A DNA stretch of 64,000 nucleotides, from NCBI GenBank assembly GCA_965213735.1, contig CBDCAB010000006.1:1674001-1738000 (forward strand), in the 5' to 3' direction. The notes below the pieces were generated by a model. The model saw only the letters and a program-made list of their open reading frames with translations. It ran no database searches and was not told the origin of the DNA. The position numbers and the translations under genes were made by a program. This document shows positions 36,397 through 44,349 of this stretch, one piece after another. This stretch comes from CALDTK01 sp965213735 (GTDB lineage: Bacteria > Bacteroidota > Bacteroidia > Chitinophagales > Saprospiraceae). The first letter of the stretch is position 1. The number at the start of each line of letters is the position of its first letter.

Positions 36397-37848
36397 CTAG
36401 AATTGGAAATAAATGAATGCCGAAGCGGAGAATACGCCAAACAATGCAATCACCCATAGCAAGGAGGCAAAGCTGGCGATGCGAAATACGGGCCGTTGTT
36501 CGACGAGTTGCCACATCGGCTGCACCTCATCAATAAGCTCGACGATGAGCAACATGGCAATCAGTAAGCAACCTTTGATAATGATAAACTTGTTGATGAC
36601 AGCATTAAACGACCAGCCTTCCGACGAGAAGATGCCGCCGATAATGGCGTGTGCCACAGGAAGTTGATCGGCCATGGCAATGCCTGGTGCACCCGCCCGA
36701 AAGTAGATCCAGGCGAAGCAGGTAAGGGCATAGACGATAGCCACATTTATAGGCACCTGAACCCATGCGGGTGCGCGAATAGCCGACCAGAATTTTTGCC
36801 AGTAGGGACTTAGCACCCGCCCCACCACCTGGTAGCTACCGTGCAAAAATCCCCAGAATACAAACACCCACGCAGCCCCGTGCCAGAGGCCGCCAAGTAG
36901 CATCGTGATCATGAGATTGCGCCAGGTAAACCATTTCGAGCCGCGGGAGCCTCCGAGTGGTATGTAGAGGTAATCGCGCAACCAGCCCGATAGCGAAATG
37001 TGCCAGCGCTGCCAAAACTCGGAGAAGTTTTGAGAGAAATATGGTTTGTTGAAGTTCTTCGGAAAATCAAAGCCCATGATGCGGGCCAACCCTATAGCAA
37101 TATCGGAATAGCCAGAGAAGTCGCAGTATATCTGAAACGAATAAAAGACCACGCCGATAAGCAGGTGTAGTGCTCCGAAAGTGCCCGGCGATGCCCATAC
37201 TTGATCGACGAAAGGCGCGATGCTATCCGCTATAGCAACTTTTTTGAAAAAGCCCCATATCACCTGCCCCAGGCCTACCTGAAAGCGCGTCCACTCAAAC
37301 TCTCGGTCCTTGGCAAATTGGGGCAAAAAATCACTGGCCCGCACGATTGGGCCAGCCACCAGCTGCGGAAAAAAGGCGATGAAGGTGGCAAAGCGCAGCA
37401 AATTGCGCTCAACTGGAATCTGCCTTCGGTACACGTCGATGGAATAGCTCATCGACTGAAAGGTGTAGAAGGATATTCCTACAGGTAAGATGATGTTGAG
37501 CGTGCTCAGCGAGCCGTCGTAGCCGAGGCCTTGCAGACCTGCAGTAGCGGATTCGATGAAGAAGTTGAAGTATTTGAAGAAAGCGAGAAAGCCCAAATTT
37601 GCGATGAGGCTCAGCTGGAGCAGACGCTTACGCCGCGTTTCATTTTGCTCATCCTCGAGCGAAAGCCCGAGGTAATAGTCAATGAGGGTACTGGTGACGA
37701 TGAGGGCGAGAAACCGCCAGTCCCACGCGCCATAGAAAACATAACTCGCTATGAGGCTCAGCCACAGCCTTGCCCTACCCCGCAGCGCGAAGTACAGTGG
37801 GAAAAACACTGCTGCAAACAGGAAGAAATCGAGGGAGTTGAAGACCAT
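36397..37848 (-). CDS. MBOAT O-acyltransferase, AlgI-like
   Basis: 483 aa polytopic membrane protein, MVFNSLDFFLFAAVFFPLYF. Family landmarks: RRKRLLQLSLIANLGFLAFF, ILPVGISFYTFQSMSYSIDV, FPQLVAGPIVRASDFLPQ, YCDFSGYSDIAIGLARIMGF, NFNKPYFSQNFSEFWQRWHI and GLWHGAAWVFVFWGFLHG containing the invariant His. It moves acetyl (or other acyl) groups across the inner membrane for O-acylation of an extracellular polysaccharide. Neighbouring SGNH proteins on both sides and glycosyltransferases upstream make exopolysaccharide acetylation the likely job. Confidence 0.95.
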   Translation of the reverse strand: MVFNSLDFFLFAAVFFPLYFALRGRARLWLSLIASYVFYGAWDWRFLALIVTSTLIDYYLGLSLEDEQNETRRKRLLQLSLIANLGFLAFFKYFNFFIESATAGLQGLGYDGSLSTLNIILPVGISFYTFQSMSYSIDVYRRQIPVERNLLRFATFIAFFPQLVAGPIVRASDFLPQFAKDREFEWTRFQVGLGQVIWGFFKKVAIADSIAPFVDQVWASPGTFGALHLLIGVVFYSFQIYCDFSGYSDIAIGLARIMGFDFPKNFNKPYFSQNFSEFWQRWHISLSGWLRDYLYIPLGGSRGSKWFTWRNLMITMLLGGLWHGAAWVFVFWGFLHGSYQVVGRVLSPYWQKFWSAIRAPAWVQVPINVAIVYALTCFAWIYFRAGAPGIAMADQLPVAHAIIGGIFSSEGWSFNAVINKFIIIKGCLLIAMLLIVELIDEVQPMWQLVEQRPVFRIASFASLLWVIALFGVFSASAFIYFQF

Positions 37849-37908
37849 GGGCGCTGAGGCTCCACTAGTGGCAAAATTCGTACCGCGGGCAAGGTAGGCG
37901 TCTACACC

Positions 37909-38610
37909 TTATCGGGTAGCGAGCCTTTGCTCGATTGCCTCGGCCCAGCGCTGATAGCCAGGCCCGCGTAGGTGCACACCATCATCGGTAAGGTCAGCAG
38001 CTAGGCGGCCACCTTCACTACCAAGCAGCTCATCGAGTTCGAGCACATGCAAGCTGGCGTGGCGGCTCGCTAGTTCTTTGAGAGCTTGGTTGAGCAGCAC
38101 GACATCGCTTTCTTGGATTCCCGTCCACCGCACCTCGTTGTTGACGCCTGGCAGCGTGCAGAGTATAACGGGGGCTTGTGTTGGCAGCAAGACTTTTTCC
38201 ACTAGTCCAGTATAAGCTTCGATAATCTCTCCCGCCGGCTGAAAGAGTAAGTCGTTGGTACCAATTTGGACGATGATTGCGGCTGCCTCACGCAGGTTAA
38301 GCTGCTTGCTATAAGCTACTAAGCCTGCGATGCCCTCACCGGGTATGCCGCGATTGTAAATTCGATGATTAGGTAGCAGTTCGTGCCACAGCCCCTGCGC
38401 GATATAGCTGTCGCCTATCAGTACAATTGCTCCACTTTCTATGGGTAACATATCCAGTTGACTCAAGCGCTGCGTGTAAGTGGGCCAAGCCTCATTGGTG
38501 TAAAGGCGATGCGCGGTGTAGCGCCAACCACCTAGCCGATTCACTGCCCACAGCCCAGCTGCCAATGTGGCGAGCAGTAGACCCAGCAGTAGCCATGAAG
38601 TGCGGTTCAT
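37909..38610 (-). CDS. Membrane-anchored GDSL/SGNH hydrolase
   Basis: 233 aa. An N-terminal transmembrane anchor (WLLLGLLLATLAAGLWAV) is followed by an SGNH hydrolase with all blocks: IVLIGDSYIAQG (Ser, block I), NRGIPGEGIAG (Gly, block II), IVQIGTNDLLF (Asn, block III) and DDGVHLRGPGY (Asp and His, block V). Periplasmic esterase or acetyltransferase activity is expected; in this cluster it may remove or transfer acetyl groups of the exopolysaccharide. It starts 3 bp after the glycosyltransferase gene ends. Confidence 0.92.
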   Translation of the reverse strand: MNRTSWLLLGLLLATLAAGLWAVNRLGGWRYTAHRLYTNEAWPTYTQRLSQLDMLPIESGAIVLIGDSYIAQGLWHELLPNHRIYNRGIPGEGIAGLVAYSKQLNLREAAAIIVQIGTNDLLFQPAGEIIEAYTGLVEKVLLPTQAPVILCTLPGVNNEVRWTGIQESDVVLLNQALKELASRHASLHVLELDELLGSEGGRLAADLTDDGVHLRGPGYQRWAEAIEQRLATR

Positions 38611-38613
38611 GCG

Positions 38614-39849
38614 CTATTGCCCCAAGACTTCATCGATGCTCACGTTCACCTTGTGCTCGGTATGCTTAAAATTCTTGTTGGGATTGCCCATGCGGAGCAG
38701 CGCTGTAAACTGGCGAGCAATGAAGAGCGGCACGCCGTACAGATTGGCCCATAGCGCCTGCGGTGCGCGACTGAGGTAGAGCGTCCAGAGCACGTTGAGC
38801 GCAAATATTCCAAGTGCAGTGAAAGTGGTAATGCCAGCAGTAGTCAGCAAGCTTTCGCCAAAACCTAAGCCAAGCCCGAGACAAAGAGCAGCGAGTATAA
38901 AACTCACTCCTACTTGAATGAACAGTGGTGGCGCGATAGTGACTAATCCAAAGAAAAGCTGATTCCAGCTCATCCCAAGCAGGCCCCGCCGCAGAATACC
39001 AAGCGAGTTGGGGATATTTTGGAAGTAACTATACAACCAGCGGCTTCGCTGCGTCTCAACTGATGCACCATCACTAACCTTTTCATCAAAAATGATGGCA
39101 TCCCAAGCGTACGCAATTTTGTGTTTGGATCGCAGCAGGAAGTTTTGCAGAATTTTATCCTCCTGCAGCATTTTCTTCCATTTTTCTTTGCCTGCTGTAA
39201 TGTCCTCTCCATGCAGGTAAGCCCAGTACAGTTCGCGTTCTACGGCCATTCCTGATCCAGAGATTACGGCACTCGATCCGAGTCTGTAGGCACCATAACG
39301 CTCAATGAAGTTTTTATAGAATTCTCCAACAGCATCTGCAGCGGCGATGGGCGAATCGATGTTTTTAGCTGTGCGTTGCCCCTGAATTGCGAGATAGCCG
39401 GCCTGAGCATAGGCGTTGAGTTCCTGGAGGAAATTGGGGTGAGCCAGATTGTCGGCATCGCAGACCACCACATAATCGTGTGGGCGCACGAACTGCTCCA
39501 TCGCGTGGATGAGAGACTTGGCTTTGAGGTTGAGCGAAGGGCGCGGCTCGAGAATTACCACTCGCTCATCGGCAAAGCTGAACTCGACATCAGGACAGTT
39601 ATCAGCTACTAGATAGATAGTGAAGCGCTGGTGGCTTTGCCTCAGCAGACTTTCTATAAGTGGTCGAGTAATTTCGGCGTTGCGGTAGGCAGTAATGACG
39701 ACGCCAAAGTCGATGAACCCTTGCGCATCCTGAGCATGCTTTGCCTCTTTGCCACGAAGCGCTGTGGCCAGCGTGGTGAAAAACGGAAGTAGTAAGAAAA
39801 ATGTGCAAGCAGCCGCAAGAGCTACGAGCGTGTACATCAGTACTGCCAT
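38614..39849 (-). CDS. Family 2 glycosyltransferase, membrane-bound
   Basis: 411 aa from ATG at 39849-39847 (MAVLMYTLVALAAACTFFLL); the frame extends 36 codons upstream, but that part is basic, proline-rich and would overlap the preceding gene. An N-terminal membrane helix is followed by a GT-A domain: FGVVITAYRNAEITRPLIES, VVCDADNLAHPNFL (D-x-D), ISGSGMAVERELYW, LQEDKILQNFLL and the QRSRWLYSYF (Q-x-x-R-W) motif of processive enzymes. Three or four C-terminal membrane helices follow. Probably an inner-membrane sugar polymerase or transferase of the exopolysaccharide. Exact 13-mer at 38851 (GFGESLL). Confidence 0.9.
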   Translation of the reverse strand: MAVLMYTLVALAAACTFFLLLPFFTTLATALRGKEAKHAQDAQGFIDFGVVITAYRNAEITRPLIESLLRQSHQRFTIYLVADNCPDVEFSFADERVVILEPRPSLNLKAKSLIHAMEQFVRPHDYVVVCDADNLAHPNFLQELNAYAQAGYLAIQGQRTAKNIDSPIAAADAVGEFYKNFIERYGAYRLGSSAVISGSGMAVERELYWAYLHGEDITAGKEKWKKMLQEDKILQNFLLRSKHKIAYAWDAIIFDEKVSDGASVETQRSRWLYSYFQNIPNSLGILRRGLLGMSWNQLFFGLVTIAPPLFIQVGVSFILAALCLGLGLGFGESLLTTAGITTFTALGIFALNVLWTLYLSRAPQALWANLYGVPLFIARQFTALLRMGNPNKNFKHTEHKVNVSIDEVLGQ

Positions 39850-39880
39850 CTGTGTGTGTCGATTGTGTGAGATCGGGTGT

Positions 39881-40822
39881 CTACGCCTTTGCGGCGGTGA
39901 ACGTGGGGGCAGAAGTTTGCTGAACGTTGGGCAAAGGTGGCTGATCAGCGAGCGCATTGTAGAGCGCTACAGCGTGTTGGCGCCGCCCAGCGAGCAAGTG
40001 GCGAAGGCCATGTAGAGGCAGTACCACCAAGAGGTAAAACAGTCTAAACGTCAAAGCCGCAAGCGCAGTTTTGTTCCTTCTCATGTAGAGGATTCGCGAG
40101 CGATTTATCCAATACACTTTGAATGCGGAGTCGGTGCCGGTGCTCACGCTCTCGCGGTGCCAAATAGCTCTATCGGCATCGAGGGCAATTACGAAGCCGG
40201 CATTTCTGATGCGATCGCACCAGTCGAGTTCTTCGTAGTAAAGAAAATAGCTCTCATCCATTAGACCTGCTGCATTCAGGGCAGCTCGACTCACCAGCAT
40301 TGCTGCTCCGTGAGCATAGGCAACCGCCTGCAAGCCTTCACCTTGCATACCAGCCGCTGCACCGCGAAGTCGCGTCGTGTTGCGGCCAGTTAGTGTACTT
40401 ACAGCGCTAGCGCCTGCATACTGGATTGTGGGCTTATCCGCACGTTGCGGATAGTCATAGATGACGGGACTTAGTGCACCAAGAGATGGGTTTTGGCGAA
40501 AGCGGCTAAGCAATCCTTCCAGGACACCGACATCGATGAGTGCATCATTGTTAAGCAGGAAGACATAATCGGCTCGGGTGCGACGAATAGCGAGGTTGTT
40601 GCCACCCGCAAAGCCCGTGTTCTTCTCTGAGCGCAGCGTATTGACCCATGGGTAGGCTTTCGCCAAAACAGATGAGCCGTCCACTTCACTAGCATTATCA
40701 ACTACCCAGACTTCGCACCACTCATGGAGGCCTGCCGCTTGCAGACTCGCTAACATTTCCAGAGTGAACTCGGTCTGGTTATAGTTAACCGAGATGATCG
40801 CGACGCTGGGACGATCAAACAT
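39881..40822 (-). CDS. Family 2 glycosyltransferase, rhamnosyltransferase-like
   Basis: 313 aa. SVAIISVNYNQTEFTLEMLA opens the GT-A fold; VWVVDNASEVDGS, NTGFAGGNNLAIRR, YVFLLNNDALIDVGVLEGLL (acidic D-x-D equivalent), GAAMLVSRAALNAAGLMDES and YYEELDWCDRIRNAGF are the usual blocks of WbbL-type transferases. It adds one sugar to the lipid-linked repeat unit. The start overlaps the phosphoglycosyltransferase gene by 8 bp. It carries two exact 13-mer copies in opposite orientations, at 40491 (RFRQNPS) and 40657 (VLAKAYP). Confidence 0.93.
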   Translation of the reverse strand: MFDRPSVAIISVNYNQTEFTLEMLASLQAAGLHEWCEVWVVDNASEVDGSSVLAKAYPWVNTLRSEKNTGFAGGNNLAIRRTRADYVFLLNNDALIDVGVLEGLLSRFRQNPSLGALSPVIYDYPQRADKPTIQYAGASAVSTLTGRNTTRLRGAAAGMQGEGLQAVAYAHGAAMLVSRAALNAAGLMDESYFLYYEELDWCDRIRNAGFVIALDADRAIWHRESVSTGTDSAFKVYWINRSRILYMRRNKTALAALTFRLFYLLVVLPLHGLRHLLAGRRQHAVALYNALADQPPLPNVQQTSAPTFTAAKA

Positions 40823-41870
40823 TGGCCTGCTGCTTCATGGCGCCCAAGGTCTTAAACAGAATCTTAAGATCCTCGAAGGCACTGTAGGTGCGGGCGTACT
40901 CAATGTCGAGTGCCATTCGCGCTTCGGTGCTCATCGTGTCTTTGCCGCGACCGCTGGTTTGCCACTTACCTGTGATGCCAGCTGGTGCTAAGAAGCGCTC
41001 GCTCCACTCTTCGCTGGTAAGTACTTCAGCCTCAGCGAGGGGCAGCGGGCGATTGCCGACAATACTCATGTCGCCACGTAACACATTGAAGAGTTGCGGT
41101 AACTCGTCGAGTGAAGTATTACGAATGAGGCGGCCAATCCAGGTGACGCGCGGATCGTCTTTTACTTTAAAGAATGCACCCTCGGTTCCATACTGATTGA
41201 GCTCACGCAGCTGATCAACCTTCTGGTCAGCATCTTCTATCATCGAGCGAAACTTGAGAAACTCGAACTCCTCATAGCCAGTGCCAATCCTTTCGGAGCG
41301 ATATAGAATCGGACCTTTTGAAGTCAGGTAAATGGCGGCTGTAATAGCCAGCATGGGCAGACCGAACGCGATGATCGCGAGTAGCGAGAAGACGATATCG
41401 AAGATCCGCTTACCCGTTGGAATTTTGAAAATATCCTCGCTATTGTGCGAAGAGTTGTCGGTTGCTAACAGTGCCCGGTAGGCGCGAATCTGGTGGATGC
41501 GCTCACGGAGAACTTCCCAACTGACGGGTGCTACATAGCAATCATCGATGCCATGCTGGAGCACGCTGGGCGCATCGTAGGCGCCACGCCGATCAATGGC
41601 TATTATTGGCAAATCGCTGATGCGCGCCTCACGACGAACATTATGTACAAATAGGAAGCCTTCCTTAGAAAGTGTGGTGACGTCACAGACGATAGCCTGG
41701 ATGTCTTGCACGTCCTCTTGAAGGTATCGAAACGCTTGGTAAGTGGTTTCGAAGGGATGTACATCGTACGCGTCCGCAGCATCGTAGTCGCGCAAAGCCT
41801 CGTCGTAGCGGCCACTGAGACCGATGACAACGACTTCAGCCTCTTGTGCGAGTACTTCTTGAAGGTTCAT
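40815..41870 (-). CDS. Polyprenyl phosphoglycosyltransferase with an N-terminal pseudo-receiver domain
   Basis: 351 aa. Residues about 1-135 look like a response-regulator receiver: VVVIGLSG strand, AIVCDVTTLS at the phospho-Asp position, LPIIAIDRRG and GIDDCYVAPVSWEVL, where the conserved Lys before Pro is Ala. Residues 150-351 are a bacterial sugar transferase: KRIFDIVFSLLAIIAFGLPM membrane helix, GPILYRSERIG, FEFLKFRSM, DPRVTWIGRLIRNTSLDELP, QLFNVLRGDMSIVGNRP and PGITGKWQTSGR. This enzyme loads the first sugar-phosphate on undecaprenyl phosphate. The usual multi-helix N-terminus is replaced by the receiver-like domain, and a true response regulator is encoded next door, which suggests control at the protein level. 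Confidence 0.92.
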   Translation of the reverse strand: MNLQEVLAQEAEVVVIGLSGRYDEALRDYDAADAYDVHPFETTYQAFRYLQEDVQDIQAIVCDVTTLSKEGFLFVHNVRREARISDLPIIAIDRRGAYDAPSVLQHGIDDCYVAPVSWEVLRERIHQIRAYRALLATDNSSHNSEDIFKIPTGKRIFDIVFSLLAIIAFGLPMLAITAAIYLTSKGPILYRSERIGTGYEEFEFLKFRSMIEDADQKVDQLRELNQYGTEGAFFKVKDDPRVTWIGRLIRNTSLDELPQLFNVLRGDMSIVGNRPLPLAEAEVLTSEEWSERFLAPAGITGKWQTSGRGKDTMSTEARMALDIEYARTYSAFEDLKILFKTLGAMKQQANV

Positions 41871-41941
41871 GCTAACTGAATTCTGAGGGGCGTGTTTGTT
41901 CGTGGTTGTTTAGAATTGATTGGTTTTGATGAAGGAAAACG

Positions 41942-42358
41942 TTAGGCAGCCAGTCTTGCGGGCTGCTTGTGGAGCACAGCCTTGATAGCGTCGAGCAGCA
42001 GGCTGGGCTTGTAAGGTTTAGCAAATATGTTGGCCAGGCGAAAACCTGCACAACGCTGTGCGACCACCTCGTGGCGGTCGCCTGTAAGTGCGATTACGGG
42101 CACTTCACTGAAGATGCCGGAGTAGCGAATGTTGCGCAGGAATTGGTAGCCATCGAGGCGAGGCATCTCCATATCGAGTAAGACTGCATCGGGGACATTC
42201 CCGGCCTGCAGCCATTTTAGTGCCTCAAATCCATCGCGAACTGCTTGGACGCGATAAAAACGCGTGAGCCAGGAATAGAGAAACTTGCGGAAAACCGCAT
42301 GGTCCTCTACCACTAGCAAAAGTGGTGTGTTGTGTGTGTGTTGCATGGTCTTGTTCAT
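41942..42358 (-). CDS. Single-domain response regulator
   Basis: 138 aa, receiver domain only. LLLVVEDHAVFRKFL gives the acidic pair, DAVLLDMEMPRLDGYQFL the phosphoacceptor Asp (about 62), PVIALTGDRHE the Thr, and IFAKPYKPSLLLDAI the Lys-Pro. No output domain, so it acts by protein-protein contact. First gene of the minus-strand polysaccharide cluster, 71 bp ahead of the receiver-containing phosphoglycosyltransferase, which makes that enzyme or a partner a plausible target. No histidine kinase is in the window. Confidence 0.93.
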   Translation of the reverse strand: MNKTMQHTHNTPLLLVVEDHAVFRKFLYSWLTRFYRVQAVRDGFEALKWLQAGNVPDAVLLDMEMPRLDGYQFLRNIRYSGIFSEVPVIALTGDRHEVVAQRCAGFRLANIFAKPYKPSLLLDAIKAVLHKQPARLAA

Positions 42359-42859
42359 CTGCTCACAGGCAAAAAAAGTTCGTTAAACACCTGAGTGTTT
42401 TCCGAGTTTTTGCCAGACTGTGTGCGGTTTGGGATTATAACGGGTCTGGTAGCTCAAAACTAATGGTATAACGCTGGTTGCGCTTAAGATTTCGCATCCC
42501 CAGGATTAGGTATTGTACAGTTGTGTGTCAGCAAGAGAAGGTTTCTAGTTTCCTGAAAACTAACGCTTTAGCATGAAACAGCGAAGCTTCTACCATGTTC
42601 GAGGTAGACAATTATTTTTGAGGTAGATTAGCAGAATTCACATCTGCTTCGCGAAGGATTAACGAATAATTTTGCCTCTTAAACTTGTAACAGCATGCTT
42701 GGATGTATGGATATTCTGCTAATCTAATGTCCCGCCACAGGACCTGCTGTTGTGCACCAATAACTACCATATTCAGGGCATATTCACATCTTGTGGCGAA
42801 GTCTTTGCAAAAGCTTACGCGAAGGTGTGTCTACACCTCGCTCTGAACCCCTCGAACCC
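42359..42859. other. Divergent promoter region of the exopolysaccharide cluster
   Basis: About 500 bp, AT-richer than the genes, between the response regulator (minus) and a glycosyltransferase (plus). It must contain both promoters. I see no certain TAnnTTTG/-33 pair or operator palindrome; no coding sequence is evident. Confidence 0.5.
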
Positions 42860-44050
42860 ATGGTCCTGATTTTCTGGCTAGCAATCGCGGTAGTCTTCTA
42901 CAGCTACTTTGGCTATGGAATCAACCTGTGGGTGCTGCGCCGATTTCGCTGGGCACGTGCACACCAGGCTCCAGCACGCTACACAGCAGAAGATGCTCCC
43001 GAAGTGGCTCTGCTCATCGCCGCATGGAATGAGCAAGACTTCATCATTGAGAAGCTCGATGACACAAAAGCACTTCAGTATCCAGCTAGCAAGCTGACCG
43101 TCTACGTGATTACCGATGGAAGTACCGACGCGACGACATCATTGGCGCGAGCGTACGATATGGGAGAGCAGTTCCGACTGCGCGTCGAGCACAAGGATGG
43201 CCGGAGTGGAAAGCAGGCAGCTATAGAGCGCATTCTGCCGCAGGTGACAGCGCCAATCGTCGTATTTACCGATGCCAATACCTACCTCAATCCTGAGGCT
43301 ATCCACAACATCGTGCGCCATTACAAAGATCCTCGTGTAGCAGCGGTGGCCGGCGAGAAGCGCATCATGCAAAAGGCAGTAGATGCTGCAGCCGGCGCAG
43401 GGGAAGGTCTCTACTGGCGCTTCGAGTCTACCCTGAAGCGCTGGGACAGCGAGTTTCACACTGTCGTTGGAGCTGCGGGCGAGTTGTTTAGCATACGCCG
43501 CAGCCTAATTCCAGAGGTACCTCCAGGCACGCTCGTGGAAGACTTCTATTCAACCATGAAGCTGTGCGAACAGGGCTACCGAGTCGCTTATGCGCCCGAT
43601 GCGTACGCAGAGGAGACCTCGAGCGCCAACGTCAAGGAGGAGATGAAGCGCAAAGTGCGAATTGCCGCAGGAGGACTACAAGCCGCAGCTATGTTGACTG
43701 GACTTCTCAATCCTTTTCGCGATTGGAAGCTGACCTTTCAATATGTCGGTCACCGCTTACTCCGCTGGACTCTAGGTCCTCTCCTACTCCCGATCATTTT
43801 CCTGCTCAACGTTGCTCTTGCGGCTGATCGTGGGGGTATCTACACGCTGCTCCTGATCGGTCAAGTGCTATTTTACGTACTGGCTGTGCTTGGCTATTTA
43901 TTCGAGCGCAAAGAGATACGTTTCAAGTTGCTGTTCGTGCCCATGTATTTCACTATGATGAACCTTGCTGTCTATAAAGGTTTCGCACGCTTGCTCAAGC
44001 AGGAGCAAAGTGTCAATTGGGAGAAAGCTGAGCGAGCTCCCGTGCAGTAA
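42860..44050 (+). CDS. Family 2 glycosyltransferase with membrane helices (cellulose-synthase-like)
   Basis: 396 aa from ATG at 42860 (MVLIFWLAIAVVFYSYFGYG); upstream in-frame codons lack family character. The N-terminal membrane helix precedes VALLIAAWNEQDFIIEKLDD, VYVITDGSTDATTS, VVFTDANTYLNPEAI (D-x-N form of D-x-D), GAAGELFSIRRSLIPEVPPG, EDFYSTMKLCEQGYRV and KRKVRIAAGGLQAA, then three C-terminal helices (LLLPIIFLLNVALAADRGGI). It is divergent from the main cluster and shares its regulatory gap. A processive or repeat-unit glycosyltransferase role in exopolysaccharide synthesis is likely. Confidence 0.92.
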   Translation: MVLIFWLAIAVVFYSYFGYGINLWVLRRFRWARAHQAPARYTAEDAPEVALLIAAWNEQDFIIEKLDDTKALQYPASKLTVYVITDGSTDATTSLARAYDMGEQFRLRVEHKDGRSGKQAAIERILPQVTAPIVVFTDANTYLNPEAIHNIVRHYKDPRVAAVAGEKRIMQKAVDAAAGAGEGLYWRFESTLKRWDSEFHTVVGAAGELFSIRRSLIPEVPPGTLVEDFYSTMKLCEQGYRVAYAPDAYAEETSSANVKEEMKRKVRIAAGGLQAAAMLTGLLNPFRDWKLTFQYVGHRLLRWTLGPLLLPIIFLLNVALAADRGGIYTLLLIGQVLFYVLAVLGYLFERKEIRFKLLFVPMYFTMMNLAVYKGFARLLKQEQSVNWEKAERAPVQ

Positions 44051-44298
44051 CGCCATGGCTGTGACTGGTCTAGCCCAGGGTATCACGCTCGTAGCGGCTA
44101 GACGCTGCGCATAGGCATTACAGCGCTGAGTTGCTCCCATACCCGCCGGACCTGAGCGGCCCACGCTGACTGCAACCCACATTGTGCATAAGCCTCTATA
44201 AACAACTCCTATAGGGCCCCTTCTATGACTAGTCCGTGCACGATCCGGGATTAAATACCGAGCACCGAGCCCCGCCACCACAAGGTCAGACAAAAAGA

Positions 44299-44324
44299 AG
44301 CCCGACACCAACCGGTATCGGGCT
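44299..44324. terminator. Hairpin between convergent genes
   Basis: Arms AGCCCGACACC (44299-44309) and GGTATCGGGCT (44314-44324) pair with one mismatch around a 4-nt loop. It lies between the ends of the convergent glycosyltransferase (ends 44050) and the T9SS adhesin (ends 44350). A-rich sequence precedes it, which gives a U tract on the minus-strand transcript, so it probably terminates the adhesin transcript. Confidence 0.75.
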
Positions 44325-44349
44325 CCAAATCAAGCAGTGCGTCTGGGCG

